Below, piece after piece: positions 1-5,583 of a DNA stretch of 29,173 nucleotides. The stretch is taken from IMG/VR virus record IMGVR_UViG_3300005838_000046, positions 1 through 29,173 of that record. The stretch is one strand, 5' to 3'. The translations under genes and the position numbers were made by a program. Below the pieces are notes generated by a model. It saw only the letters and a list, made by a program, of their open reading frames with translations. It had not been told where the DNA came from and did no database searches. This DNA comes from a virus. Each line of letters starts with the position of its first letter. Within the stretch, counting starts at the first letter, position 1.

Positions 1-932
1 GCTTCACTCAATGCACACTCTTCATCTAATCTCTTTTGATAACTCAGTTGTTTATCTGTATCAACAGGTATCAATCGTTCCTCTTCCATTCCTAACTCAC
101 CATCTTCTTCATACGCTACTGTTATTTCAGCTCCTTCATACATAGCTTCAACATCAAATATACTCATGCCACCTGCTAAGTAGTCATTGATTTCTTCATC
201 AGTAACGTCGTAGACGTTTTTTATACTATCAGCTACAAGAGTTTCTTCATCATTGAGATACTCGCCACCACCATACTCTTTACTACCTGACTTATCCCCA
301 AAATCATAGTCACCCATGCCCCCATAACTCCATGAGGTTACTGTTGGTACAAAGTAATCATTACTACACTTGTTACCTTTGAAGTTAACCCAACCTGTGC
401 CGTATCGTTTGATACCATCACTCGTGAGTACTGCTATCTTATTCCAACCTGTTACTTTCTTAGCCATCTTTCTGACACCCATGCGTTTAGCTAGGTATGC
501 CATCACTCTACTGTCACTAAACTCACCGTATGGTATTTTTAGTGGCTTGTTATGTTTGCCTAAGAACTCTAACATTTCCTCTGCATACTCTAACCATGTT
601 CCGTTGTGGAATAGTAAGTCAGTAGTCATGCGTTCGCCACTTAGATTAAGATCAACTCTATTAGATATCTCAAACGGGTGGCATAGTTTCTTGTTAACAT
701 TTCCTACACTTGCAATCCTAAAGTGAATGATTGCTGTCTTAATACCTTTGGGCTTGAGTTGCTTCTTGATTATCTTAGTGATTGCTTTAGCCTTGATACC
801 TTTTTGGTAATACTTTTTACCATTCTTATCAAGCCATGCTATTGAACCACCATGACAATTCATACTTTCTGCGTCTTCAAGCGTGGACTTACTTGGGTAT
901 TTACCATCTTCTATACATATTATTACACACAT
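1..932 (-). CDS. Class II glutamine amidotransferase-like protein (Ntn hydrolase), C-terminus cut by window edge
   Basis: The reading frame stays open for 310 codons to the left edge. The protein begins MCVIIC, so Cys2 would become the N-terminal nucleophile after Met removal, as in class II (GATase-II) amidotransferases. Other family-like motifs follow in order: HFRIASVG (70-77), CHPF (84-87), LFHNGTW (107-113) and SDSRVMA (139-145). Such a domain normally releases ammonia from glutamine or hydrolyses a related amide. The tail after residue 200 is acidic and Gly-rich with no recognised fold. The start is supported by a strong GGAGGTGAT Shine-Dalgarno 8 nt upstream, lying inside the end of the amidoligase gene; one base separates the two genes. 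Co-translation with the amidoligase suggests a joint pathway. The family call is firm; the substrate is unknown. Confidence 0.85.
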   Translation of the reverse strand, partial: MCVIICIEDGKYPSKSTLEDAESMNCHGGSIAWLDKNGKKYYQKGIKAKAITKIIKKQLKPKGIKTAIIHFRIASVGNVNKKLCHPFEISNRVDLNLSGERMTTDLLFHNGTWLEYAEEMLEFLGKHNKPLKIPYGEFSDSRVMAYLAKRMGVRKMAKKVTGWNKIAVLTSDGIKRYGTGWVNFKGNKCSNDYFVPTVTSWSYGGMGDYDFGDKSGSKEYGGGEYLNDEETLVADSIKNVYDVTDEEINDYLAGGMSIFDVEAMYEGAEITVAYEEDGELGMEEERLIPVDTDKQLSYQKRLDEECALSE

Positions 933-933
933 T

Positions 934-1968
934 TTAGACCATCACCTCCATTGTTATTGTCTTTCTGCGTTGTTGTAACGAGTCTTTGTTGTCTTCTATA
1001 AACTGCTCAATAGCTCTCGTAAGTTCTTTGTGAGCAGATACATTCAATTCTACCTGAGCAAATGCTGGTAGTACACGCACTTCAACTGTGCCATGTAATA
1101 GGTAGCAGTAATTAATTATCTGATACCTACAATCTGATTTCTCTGATGTAATTAGCTGGTCATATCCTCTATAACCTTTCCTACACCAATGCTTGTCGCC
1201 TGCAAGTCTATTATACAATGCACTGCCTGCATTTATATTATTTTTCTTGCCCCATGAGGCTAATCTTTGTATTAGATAGGTTTCTAATTCTCTATCTAAT
1301 GCTATACAATAGTCTTTCATGAGTTTGAATGATGTATGTTGGTGACTACCACATGAAGTATTAACTTCTGATGGATAGTTTTCTCTAGACCATTCTGCCA
1401 TCTGGGCAGGTAATAATGGTGGACTAACCATCTCGCCATCAACTAAACCACTGTCGTCATTCATACCACATTCGTGATATATCTCACAACCACAGTCGCC
1501 TTCACAATGTTGGTATGTGTTATCACAGTCAGTATAACAGTTGTCTTCAAATGCGTCACGTTGATGTTGTCCACATGCTTCTGATTCCTCATCACATGCA
1601 CAACTTGGGTGAATGAATCTACATTCATCACAATCATCAGCAACTGCTGAAGTTATATAACAGCTACAGTTATCTAATCTTCTATCACAGTCGTTACAAC
1701 GTTTACAATCTATACATTCACAATCTTCATGTGAAGTATCACAGTTATCACACACACGACAACCATCACAATCACAATCGTAATCGCAATCGCCATCACA
1801 TTCGTATCCTTCATTACCACTCACCTCTACTGATGAGTCGCCATGAAATGAAGAGGATTCTCTACGGTGAGCAGGGTGTGCTCCCTCGTCTTCCTCTCCT
1901 ATACGGTTGACATGTTTGTATGCGTAGTCATCTTTTACCGTCTTTCGTTTTGTTGCAGTCACTATCAA
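934..1968 (-). CDS. Putative amidoligase (Amidoligase_2-like, glutamine-synthetase fold) with Cys-rich domain
   Basis: 344 residues. The C-terminal half carries amidoligase-like motifs: DDSGLVDGEMVSPPLL (171-186), TSCGSHQHTSF (204-214) and a final RYQIINYC...GTVEVRVLPAF segment (281-303). These match the Glu-, His- and Arg-bearing strands of phage amidoligases predicted to join carboxyl and amino groups using ATP. Residues 57-167 are extraordinary: 25 cysteines in about 110 residues, mostly as Asp-Cys or Cys-x-x-Cys, suggesting several zinc or other metal clusters. The start is TTG in a TTGA overlap with the upstream gene, with GGAG 8 nt before it; a GTG two codons later is an alternative. 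Published comparative genomics links this ligase family with GATase-II proteins in phages and bacteria, which fits the neighbour downstream. The modified target is not known. Confidence 0.75.
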   Translation of the reverse strand: MIVTATKRKTVKDDYAYKHVNRIGEEDEGAHPAHRRESSSFHGDSSVEVSGNEGYECDGDCDYDCDCDGCRVCDNCDTSHEDCECIDCKRCNDCDRRLDNCSCYITSAVADDCDECRFIHPSCACDEESEACGQHQRDAFEDNCYTDCDNTYQHCEGDCGCEIYHECGMNDDSGLVDGEMVSPPLLPAQMAEWSRENYPSEVNTSCGSHQHTSFKLMKDYCIALDRELETYLIQRLASWGKKNNINAGSALYNRLAGDKHWCRKGYRGYDQLITSEKSDCRYQIINYCYLLHGTVEVRVLPAFAQVELNVSAHKELTRAIEQFIEDNKDSLQQRRKTITMEVMV

Positions 1969-2543
1969 GATAATGACTCCATGAATCTTCTCTGTTTGTA
2001 CAATGACAAAGTAGAAGCTTCTTGTATTGCTTGCACTAAGACGTCTTGTACTGTAATAAACACCTTATCCATCATCTCTTTCGAGGCAGGGAAATGGGTG
2101 GTTTTCAATACAAAACCATGTCTTGCACGCCTTGTTGATTGATTAACGAGTGCTGATAAGAAACCTGTCTCAGCTTTGAAGTTATCTTCAGAGCCATGAT
2201 AGTGCCTATCAGTTCTATGTGACATAGCAAGTATATCATCATAGGCAACAGAATTGGATTGACACGCCATTGCTAGCATATCAATAGCCTTTCTAGTTGC
2301 GAACACACCCAAAGACCAATAGTCTAGGCGTTCGGTCGGTGGTTCGATAATAATATCGAAACTACACCTACCACCTTTGAAAAAATCAGGGGATTTATTA
2401 TCGGAATAGTCACCAATCGCTTGATAACCGTTGATAATAGTTGAGTCACCGTTATGTATGTCAGTCATTATGTTCTTAATGGCTTCCATATTTGTGACTA
2501 TCTTAGATTTACTAATGGTTGACTCCATTCTTTCCCCACACAT
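1965..2543 (-). CDS. Unknown protein, first gene of the amidoligase operon
   Basis: About 192 residues, soluble, mixed alpha/beta by eye, with no membrane segment. I do not recognise the family. I chose the ATG at 2543 because a TATA box lies at 2572-2580, between this ATG and the more distal in-frame GTG at 2585; transcription from that box would exclude the GTG. Its stop overlaps the start of the amidoligase gene (TTGA), so the two are translationally coupled. Because it is always made with the ligase and amidotransferase, it may be the substrate, a carrier or a third subunit. That is inference from position only. Confidence 0.7.
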   Translation of the reverse strand: MCGERMESTISKSKIVTNMEAIKNIMTDIHNGDSTIINGYQAIGDYSDNKSPDFFKGGRCSFDIIIEPPTERLDYWSLGVFATRKAIDMLAMACQSNSVAYDDILAMSHRTDRHYHGSEDNFKAETGFLSALVNQSTRRARHGFVLKTTHFPASKEMMDKVFITVQDVLVQAIQEASTLSLYKQRRFMESLS

Positions 2544-2571
2544 AGAGTAATCAATAGAAATAGAAGTATTG

Positions 2572-2580
2572 TTATATAAA
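2572..2580 (-). promoter_or_regulatory. TATA box for the amidoligase operon
   Basis: Reads TTTATATAA on the minus strand, the archaeal TATA consensus. It lies 28 nt before the ATG at 2543, so the mRNA would have a short leader of roughly 5-8 nt. No second promoter is seen before the two downstream genes. Confidence 0.6.
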
Positions 2581-3151
2581 CTCACGCTTTGTTTGCTATC
2601 TTATGCCTAGTTATTCTGTTGGAATACTGGGCGAGCACGTGGTATATAACCCTTTCTAATTCTATCACTACAAGTGCTAGGGGAATGTGCCAATTAAAAA
2701 AAGCAGGCACGAAAGGGGTATTAGTAAAAGATTTTGCCCTCGATAGTTATAGTTATTGCTAACCTTTCCTACCGAGTTTGCTTGCGTCTTGATTGTTGAG
2801 AACGTACTATCCACTAAGGGAGTCCATTTTTGATTTACCGAGCAATGTCATAAATGCTCAAGGCTCTCAACAGTTTCGTCGTATCACTACGTTGTATAAA
2901 CAGAGTCCAGTCTATTCTCTGAATTACTCGCTTCATTCACTCTCGTCCACGAGCAGTGGCACTCACACTCGACACTAAGCGTTCTAGGTCATTAATACTA
3001 TCAATGGGTGCTCTCAGTTGACACTCTCGACTATTGGCTTCACACACTGCTGTGCTCTCTCAATAATCTTTGTTGAGATTAACTTTGAACGTAGTTAGTA
3101 CAGGCTAGGTAAGCCTACTAATGAGCGTCCACTATACAATGCTAACTATAA

Positions 3152-3246
3152 GACGCCTACCGAGTTGGTATGGCGTGTGTGCTAATCACTACTGCCCGAC
3201 GCCCGTAGGCGTGAAGCCGTAGTAATCTACAATATTAGTAGGCGTC
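3152..3246. repeat. Nested inverted repeats (possible cruciform or structured RNA)
   Basis: Outer arms GACGCCTAC (3152-3160) and GTAGGCGTC (3238-3246) are perfect inverted copies. Inside them ACTAC (3188-3192) pairs with GTAGT (3219-3223), and inside that ACGCC-CGTA-GGCGT (3199-3212) forms a tight hairpin. A competing arm, GCCTACTAAT at 3113-3122, is the inverse of ATTAGTAGGC at 3234-3243, so two alternative folds are possible. Confidence 0.6.
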
Positions 3247-3341
3247 CGAGACATATAACATTTCCACACTGTTTAGGAACGTTAATAGCGTGCCTAGTGG
3301 CTATGGAAAAAAAACGAATTTTAGGAAACCTATATATACGA

Positions 3342-3377
3342 AATCGGAAAAAAATTACAACTCAATCGGAAAAAAAT
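3342..3377 (-). terminator. Tandem oligo-T terminators for the minus-strand mini-gene operon
   Basis: Two identical 14-mers AATCGGAAAAAAAT (3342-3355 and 3364-3377) read as T7 runs on the minus strand, 27 and 49 nt after the last stop codon at 3404. Oligo-T runs are the usual archaeal terminator. The copies are separated by 8 nt. Confidence 0.55.
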
Positions 3378-3403
3378 ACGGATACAACTAGGCTCAAATA
3401 GGC

Positions 3404-3493
3404 TCAGGTTTCGGGGTACACTGTTTCGATACATTTATAACACTCTTGCCAAGGGGAGTCATAAACCTTTTTACAACGAGGACATTTGGTCAT
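3404..3493 (-). CDS. 29-residue zinc-ribbon microprotein
   Basis: The protein starts MTKCPRC and ends with WQECYKC followed by about eight residues, giving a complete C-x2-C...C-x2-C zinc knuckle in 29 residues. The ATG shares an ATGA overlap with the stop of the membrane-protein gene upstream, which fixes the start; the longer in-frame opening upstream is out-of-frame membrane-gene sequence. It is the last gene of the operon and is followed by tandem oligo-T runs. The function is unknown; this size suggests a binding adaptor rather than an enzyme. Confidence 0.6.
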   Translation of the reverse strand: MTKCPRCKKVYDSPWQECYKCIETVYPET

Positions 3494-3708
3494 AGTATCA
3501 ATACTATCCATACTATTACTGAGCCTAGGGCTGCACCATAAAAAGTGGCATACATATCTTTCCATTCTGCTACGCCTCTGCCAGTAACATAGTCGTAGAG
3601 TTCCTTGCCTATACCAAATATAAACCCTGTTATTATTAACGGGAAGAAAAACACGCCTGTAAGACTTAGGCACAAGCCTACTATAAAATGCTGTACCTTA
3701 TCGTTCAT
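3490..3708 (-). CDS. Small two-helix membrane protein
   Basis: 72 residues from the ATG at 3708 (MNDKVQHFIVG...). Two hydrophobic helices flank a polar centre with GIGKELYDYVTG and AEWKDMYATFYG. This DK-x2-HF ... GKE-x2-D ... D-x2-AT-x2-G layout resembles short putative membrane proteins found in bacteria and phages, but I cannot name the family. A start 13 codons upstream is possible but would overlap the preceding gene more deeply. It overlaps that zinc-ribbon gene by 11 nt and the following one by ATGA. Confidence 0.65.
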   Translation of the reverse strand: MNDKVQHFIVGLCLSLTGVFFFPLIITGFIFGIGKELYDYVTGRGVAEWKDMYATFYGAALGSVIVWIVLIL

Positions 3709-3874
3709 TTTGTTTATTCCAACCTTTATAAGCATCATCAACTTCACATTTTAGGCACGATGAAAAAAAGGAGGGCTTACCACACTTTACGCATTGATTT
3801 ATATCTCTAAGAAAATCCCTGCCTGAGAAGGATTTTTTGAGCCCAGTTAAGAAGCCTGACAGCAACCATGACAT
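3698..3874 (-). CDS. 58-residue zinc-ribbon protein
   Basis: Begins MSWLLSGFLTGLKKSF and carries CVKCGKPSFFSSCLKC at about residues 28-43, one complete four-cysteine zinc knuckle. The ATG follows GGAG by 9 nt. It overlaps the upstream gene by 28 nt and the downstream membrane-protein gene by 11 nt, both in other frames. The amphipathic N-terminus could touch a membrane, consistent with the membrane gene that follows, but this is a guess. Confidence 0.6.
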   Translation of the reverse strand: MSWLLSGFLTGLKKSFSGRDFLRDINQCVKCGKPSFFSSCLKCEVDDAYKGWNKQNER

Positions 3875-4005
3875 AATATCAATCTCCTATCCTCAATAGT
3901 AACATTACTCTTCCAACAACTATGACACATGCCTGTAATATTATCATTATGTTTATGAAACAGGCTAGTCATGAACTTAATTAGTCTTGACATCTTTTTA
4001 TACAT
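3847..4005 (-). CDS. 52-residue CxxC/CxxCC microprotein
   Basis: Begins MYKKMSRLIKFM, basic, then CHSCW (27-31) and CHGCC (45-49), a likely zinc site. It overlaps the gene upstream by 25 nt and the one downstream by 28 nt. Such long overlaps in three frames leave little freedom for chance, and every member keeps its cysteine pairs. An AGGA-type ribosome site lies just before the ATG. The function is unknown. Confidence 0.5.
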   Translation of the reverse strand: MYKKMSRLIKFMTSLFHKHNDNITGMCHSCWKSNVTIEDRRLILCHGCCQAS

Positions 4006-4118
4006 TCCTGTATCCTTTTAAGTCTATACTCGTTAGGATTAGGCTCTTTAGAAACCCTATCGTATACACGCTTAAATTCAACCAAATGATCTTGTCTCAA
4101 TTTTTTGTCTTGATACAT
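3981..4118 (-). CDS. 45-residue charged protein, first gene of the distal mini-operon
   Basis: A highly charged, probably helical protein (MYQDKKLRQDHLVEFKRVYD...) with CIKRC near its end. Its ATG sits 16 nt downstream of a strong TATA box, which argues that it is a real leaderless gene despite its size. It overlaps the next gene by 25 nt. Confidence 0.55.
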   Translation of the reverse strand: MYQDKKLRQDHLVEFKRVYDRVSKEPNPNEYRLKRIQECIKRCQD

Positions 4119-4134
4119 AATATGATTAATTCAT

Positions 4135-4146
4135 TTATATATAAAA
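4135..4146 (-). promoter_or_regulatory. TATA box for the 4118-3404 mini-gene unit
   Basis: Reads TTTTATATATAA on the minus strand, 16 nt before the ATG at 4118. It separates the twelve-gene cassette into a proximal and a distal unit, although read-through from upstream is possible because no clear terminator precedes it. Confidence 0.6.
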
Positions 4147-4201
4147 GTCTTTCGTTTAACAGTCATAGTCTTCCTCCTCCAAGTCTTTTTCTTCTTCAGG
4201 T

Positions 4202-4417
4202 CTATAAGACAATTTTTATATTCCTTCTCTGCCTAGCCTTGTTATTCTTTGCTCTATTGGATAGGCGTACGCCACAACAAGGACAAAATATACCTTCCCA
4301 CTTTATAAATACACAGCACTTGCTGCATTTTTTATAATCTGTTTCTGCTATATGCCTTACAGTTTTCCTATGTTCATATATAGGCTCTAGGCATGTGTTT
4401 TTACAAATTAAAGCCAT
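4202..4417 (-). CDS. CPCC zinc-ribbon protein, thaumarchaeal-type paralogue 1
   Basis: 71 residues with ICKNTC near the N-terminus, then CSKCCVFIKWEGIFCPCCG (31-49) and a basic tail. The C-K-x2-C, C-x2-C, KWEG and CPCC pattern is shared with the proteins at 7340-7537 and, more loosely, 6416-6634. Similar short proteins are common in thaumarchaeal genomes as I remember them. The six or more cysteines and basic tail suggest a zinc-stabilised nucleic-acid or protein binder. GGGAG lies 6 nt before the ATG. The stop of the preceding 26-residue gene shares one base with this start (TAATG). Confidence 0.75.
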   Translation of the reverse strand: MALICKNTCLEPIYEHRKTVRHIAETDYKKCSKCCVFIKWEGIFCPCCGVRLSNRAKNNKARQRRNIKIVL

Positions 4418-4497
4418 TATTTTCTCCCGTCACATGTATGGTTGGGTAGTTGCATTTGGTACTTTAGTTCTATCACGCACCACACACACTCCCTCAT
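4417..4497 (-). CDS. 26-residue cysteine-containing microprotein
   Basis: Encodes MRECVWCVIELKYQ... with CVWC near the start and HTC near the end, an HC-type metal site in miniature. It fits exactly between two genes: its ATG overlaps the preceding stop (ATGA) and its TAA overlaps the next start (TAATG). That exact fit and the retained CxxC are the only evidence; no homologue is recognised. Confidence 0.45.
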   Translation of the reverse strand: MRECVWCVIELKYQMQLPNHTCDGRK

Positions 4498-4691
4498 GCT
4501 TTACCCTCATGCTTTGCTAATTCCGCTTTTAACTTGTCTACTTGTTCTTGTAACGATAAGATATAATCTGCTATCTCTACACTTGATTCGTTTGGATAAA
4601 CTTTGATCATTAACTCATCGTCATATTCTTTTTCATAGTCATTATCGTTTATGTCTTCCCATGTAGTGAATCTGTCTTTGGTTAGTTTCAT
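4494..4691 (-). CDS. Acidic protein with C-terminal coiled coil
   Basis: 65 residues from MKLTKDRFTTWEDIND. The first half is strongly acidic; the second (SVEIADYILSLQEQVDKLKA) is a heptad-patterned helix likely to dimerise. It is one of the few cassette members without cysteines. The ATG at 4691 lies in an ATGA overlap with the upstream stop and has GGGAG 8 nt before it, so the start five codons further upstream is unlikely. It might bind a basic partner among its neighbours; that is inference. Confidence 0.65.
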   Translation of the reverse strand: MKLTKDRFTTWEDINDNDYEKEYDDELMIKVYPNESSVEIADYILSLQEQVDKLKAELAKHEGKA

Positions 4692-4810
4692 TCCCTCATC
4701 TCCCAACTGCCCTTAATATGATGATGTAGAACACAAAAGTCCATGTATGACTCTTTACATATCAAACAGTAAGGATGAAGTCTTGGCGTACCAGTCATTA
4801 CTTTATTCAT
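4688..4810 (-). CDS. 40-residue Cys/His-rich microprotein
   Basis: Encodes MNKVMTGTPRLHPYCLICKE...FCVLHHHIKG, with CLIC followed by C-x2-HHH, a plausible CCCH or CCHH zinc site. I prefer this ATG over an upstream in-frame one because AGGA lies 9 nt before it and the longer form would run wholly inside the previous gene. It ends in an ATGA overlap with the next gene. Confidence 0.55.
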   Translation of the reverse strand: MNKVMTGTPRLHPYCLICKESYMDFCVLHHHIKGSWEMRE

Positions 4811-4916
4811 TTTTACAATCCTCACAGTTATCTGGATCTTTGCATACAGGGTTGTGATTACCGTCCCTAGTAGGGTGTTTGGTATCACGTTTTCTTATTG
4901 TTCTGGTCATTTTCAT
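4803..4916 (-). CDS. 37-residue basic microprotein with C-terminal CxxC
   Basis: Encodes a basic N-terminus (MKMTRTIRKRDTKHPTR) followed by CKDPDNCEDCKNE. GAGGGA precedes the ATG, and it overlaps the next gene by 8 nt. The three cysteines plus histidines could bind zinc. Too short for confident homology. Confidence 0.5.
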   Translation of the reverse strand: MKMTRTIRKRDTKHPTRDGNHNPVCKDPDNCEDCKNE

Positions 4917-4920
4917 TCCC

Positions 4921-5133
4921 TCACAGCATGACTCCAAACGTGGTAGTCTCTTCAGGCTTGAAGATTGTATGTCCGTTGTTGCACGTTATACTTTTATTAT
5001 CATCTAATGCGTAGGCTATAATGCTTGTGTTAAAAAGCAAATTTTTAATGTTCTTGCATGAAGGACAGTCCTTGCTTTCGCAATCCTCGCAAAGTTGTTT
5101 TTGCGAATAGCACTCGTCACAGTCCCAAGTCAT
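4921..5133 (-). CDS. 70-residue protein with N-terminal double zinc knuckle
   Basis: The first 26 residues hold CDEC, CEDC and CPSC (MTWDCDECYSQKQLCEDCES...DCPSC), then a hydrophobic strand-rich part and a final CNNGHTIF. Seven or more metal-binding residues suggest two zinc sites. Its ATG overlaps the upstream stop (ATGA), and GAGGAG lies 8 nt before it. The function is unknown. Confidence 0.7.
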   Translation of the reverse strand: MTWDCDECYSQKQLCEDCESKDCPSCKNIKNLLFNTSIIAYALDDNKSITCNNGHTIFKPEETTTFGVML

Positions 5134-5354
5134 TGCATTTTCTCCTCGCCTTGTTTTACAAAGCCTTCATTCAATTCTGGTAAGGATTTTGATTTGTATT
5201 TCTCAATGTCCCCGTCAACTCGTTTTTTGCCTTCGGCTATCAAAGTTCCCTGCACTCGAAATAGGCAGCGTCCTAAGTCACGTTTACTATGTACAGCGAT
5301 TAATTTTTGACACGCAATACACATCATCATTTGTATTTGTTTTGATCCTATCAT
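5130..5354 (-). CDS. 74-residue protein, first gene of the mini-gene operon
   Basis: Starts MIGSKQIQMMMCIACQK with one CxxC and a later Cys, then a lysine/glutamate-rich, probably helical C-terminal half. The ATG lies 20 nt after a TATA box, fitting a leaderless mRNA. It ends in an ATGA overlap, so seven genes from here to 4202 are chained with no gap longer than 4 nt. No family is recognised. Confidence 0.65.
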   Translation of the reverse strand: MIGSKQIQMMMCIACQKLIAVHSKRDLGRCLFRVQGTLIAEGKKRVDGDIEKYKSKSLPELNEGFVKQGEEKMQ

Positions 5355-5374
5355 GTTATTATTACACCCAAACG

Positions 5375-5383
5375 TTATATAAA
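5375..5383 (-). promoter_or_regulatory. TATA box for the mini-gene operon
   Basis: Reads TTTATATAA on the minus strand, 20 nt before the ATG at 5354, the spacing seen across this window. Confidence 0.7.
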
Positions 5384-5393
5384 TCTATCTAAT

Positions 5394-5402
5394 AAAAAAA
5401 AA
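5394..5402 (-). terminator. Oligo-T terminator after the 38-residue gene
   Basis: An uninterrupted T9 run on the minus strand just after a GACGTC palindrome and the stop at 5408. It also separates this gene from the TATA box of the mini-gene operon. Confidence 0.5.
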
Positions 5403-5407
5403 GACGT

Positions 5408-5524
5408 CTATTTGACGTATGGTTTGATGTATGAGATATAATATGACTGACTGGCTAGTTTCCAGTTCTCATATACACTATCACAAAAATCAAAGTATTG
5501 TTCTGATATGTCTTTTGTTACCAT
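5408..5524 (-). CDS. 38-residue small protein of unknown function
   Basis: Encodes MVTKDISEQYFDFCDSVYEN..., aromatic- and acidic-rich, ending with SYIKPYVK. It has its own TATA box 20 nt upstream and its own oligo-T terminator, which is why I accept such a short gene. No cysteine pair and no membrane segment. Unrecognised. Confidence 0.55.
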   Translation of the reverse strand: MVTKDISEQYFDFCDSVYENWKLASQSYYISYIKPYVK

Positions 5525-5544
5525 ACATTACCACTAATAACCAT

Positions 5545-5553
5545 CTATATAAA
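5545..5553 (-). promoter_or_regulatory. TATA box for the 38-residue gene
   Basis: Reads GTTTATATAG on the minus strand, 20 nt before the ATG at 5524. Confidence 0.6.
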
Positions 5554-5561
5554 CGTAACTG

Positions 5562-5577
5562 AAAAAATAAAAAGAAA
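5562..5577 (-). terminator. T-rich terminator after the cupredoxin-like gene
   Basis: CTTTCTTTTTATTTTTTC on the minus strand, directly downstream of the stop at 5584. Confidence 0.45.
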
Positions 5578-5583
5578 GTTAGG

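Larger units (their letters stand above)
2586..3403. other. Long intergenic region without a convincing gene
   Basis: About 0.8 kb. The one open frame of 61 codons on the plus strand (2793-2978) has no promoter, no ribosome site and a non-protein-like composition. The stretch 3121-3240 is 50% G+C by my count, well above the flanking genes. It holds several inverted repeats, an 11-bp direct repeat CCTACCGAGTT (2768-2778 and 3156-3166), and TATA-like sites on both strands near 2642 and 3331. No tRNA or rRNA signature was found. It could be a replication origin, a packaging or regulatory region, or a structured RNA gene. Confidence 0.6.

Noticed and set aside
370-726. 118-codon plus-strand frame
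   Set aside because: Antisense shadow of the amidotransferase gene; that frame has clear family motifs, this one has none.
1740-1800. Short tandem repeats as a CRISPR or minisatellite
   Set aside because: They are alternating Asp and Cys codons of the Cys-rich domain, with no spacer structure.
2322-2360. tRNA T-loop-like GGTTCGA sequence
   Set aside because: It lies within a coding frame, with no acceptor stem, anticodon arm or D-arm around it.
2793-2978. 61-codon plus-strand frame in the intergenic region
   Set aside because: No promoter or ribosome site at fitting distance, composition unlike neighbouring proteins, and it overlaps repeat-rich DNA.
3494-3673. N-terminal extension of the 29-residue zinc protein to 89 residues
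   Set aside because: The extension lies wholly inside the membrane-protein gene in another frame; the ATGA overlap and zinc motif support the short form.
4131-4166. 11-codon frame (MTVKRKTFIYK) behind a very strong GGAGGAGG ribosome site
   Set aside because: Too short to call and it contains the next TATA box. It may be a leader peptide or leftover; noted because the ribosome site is unusually good.
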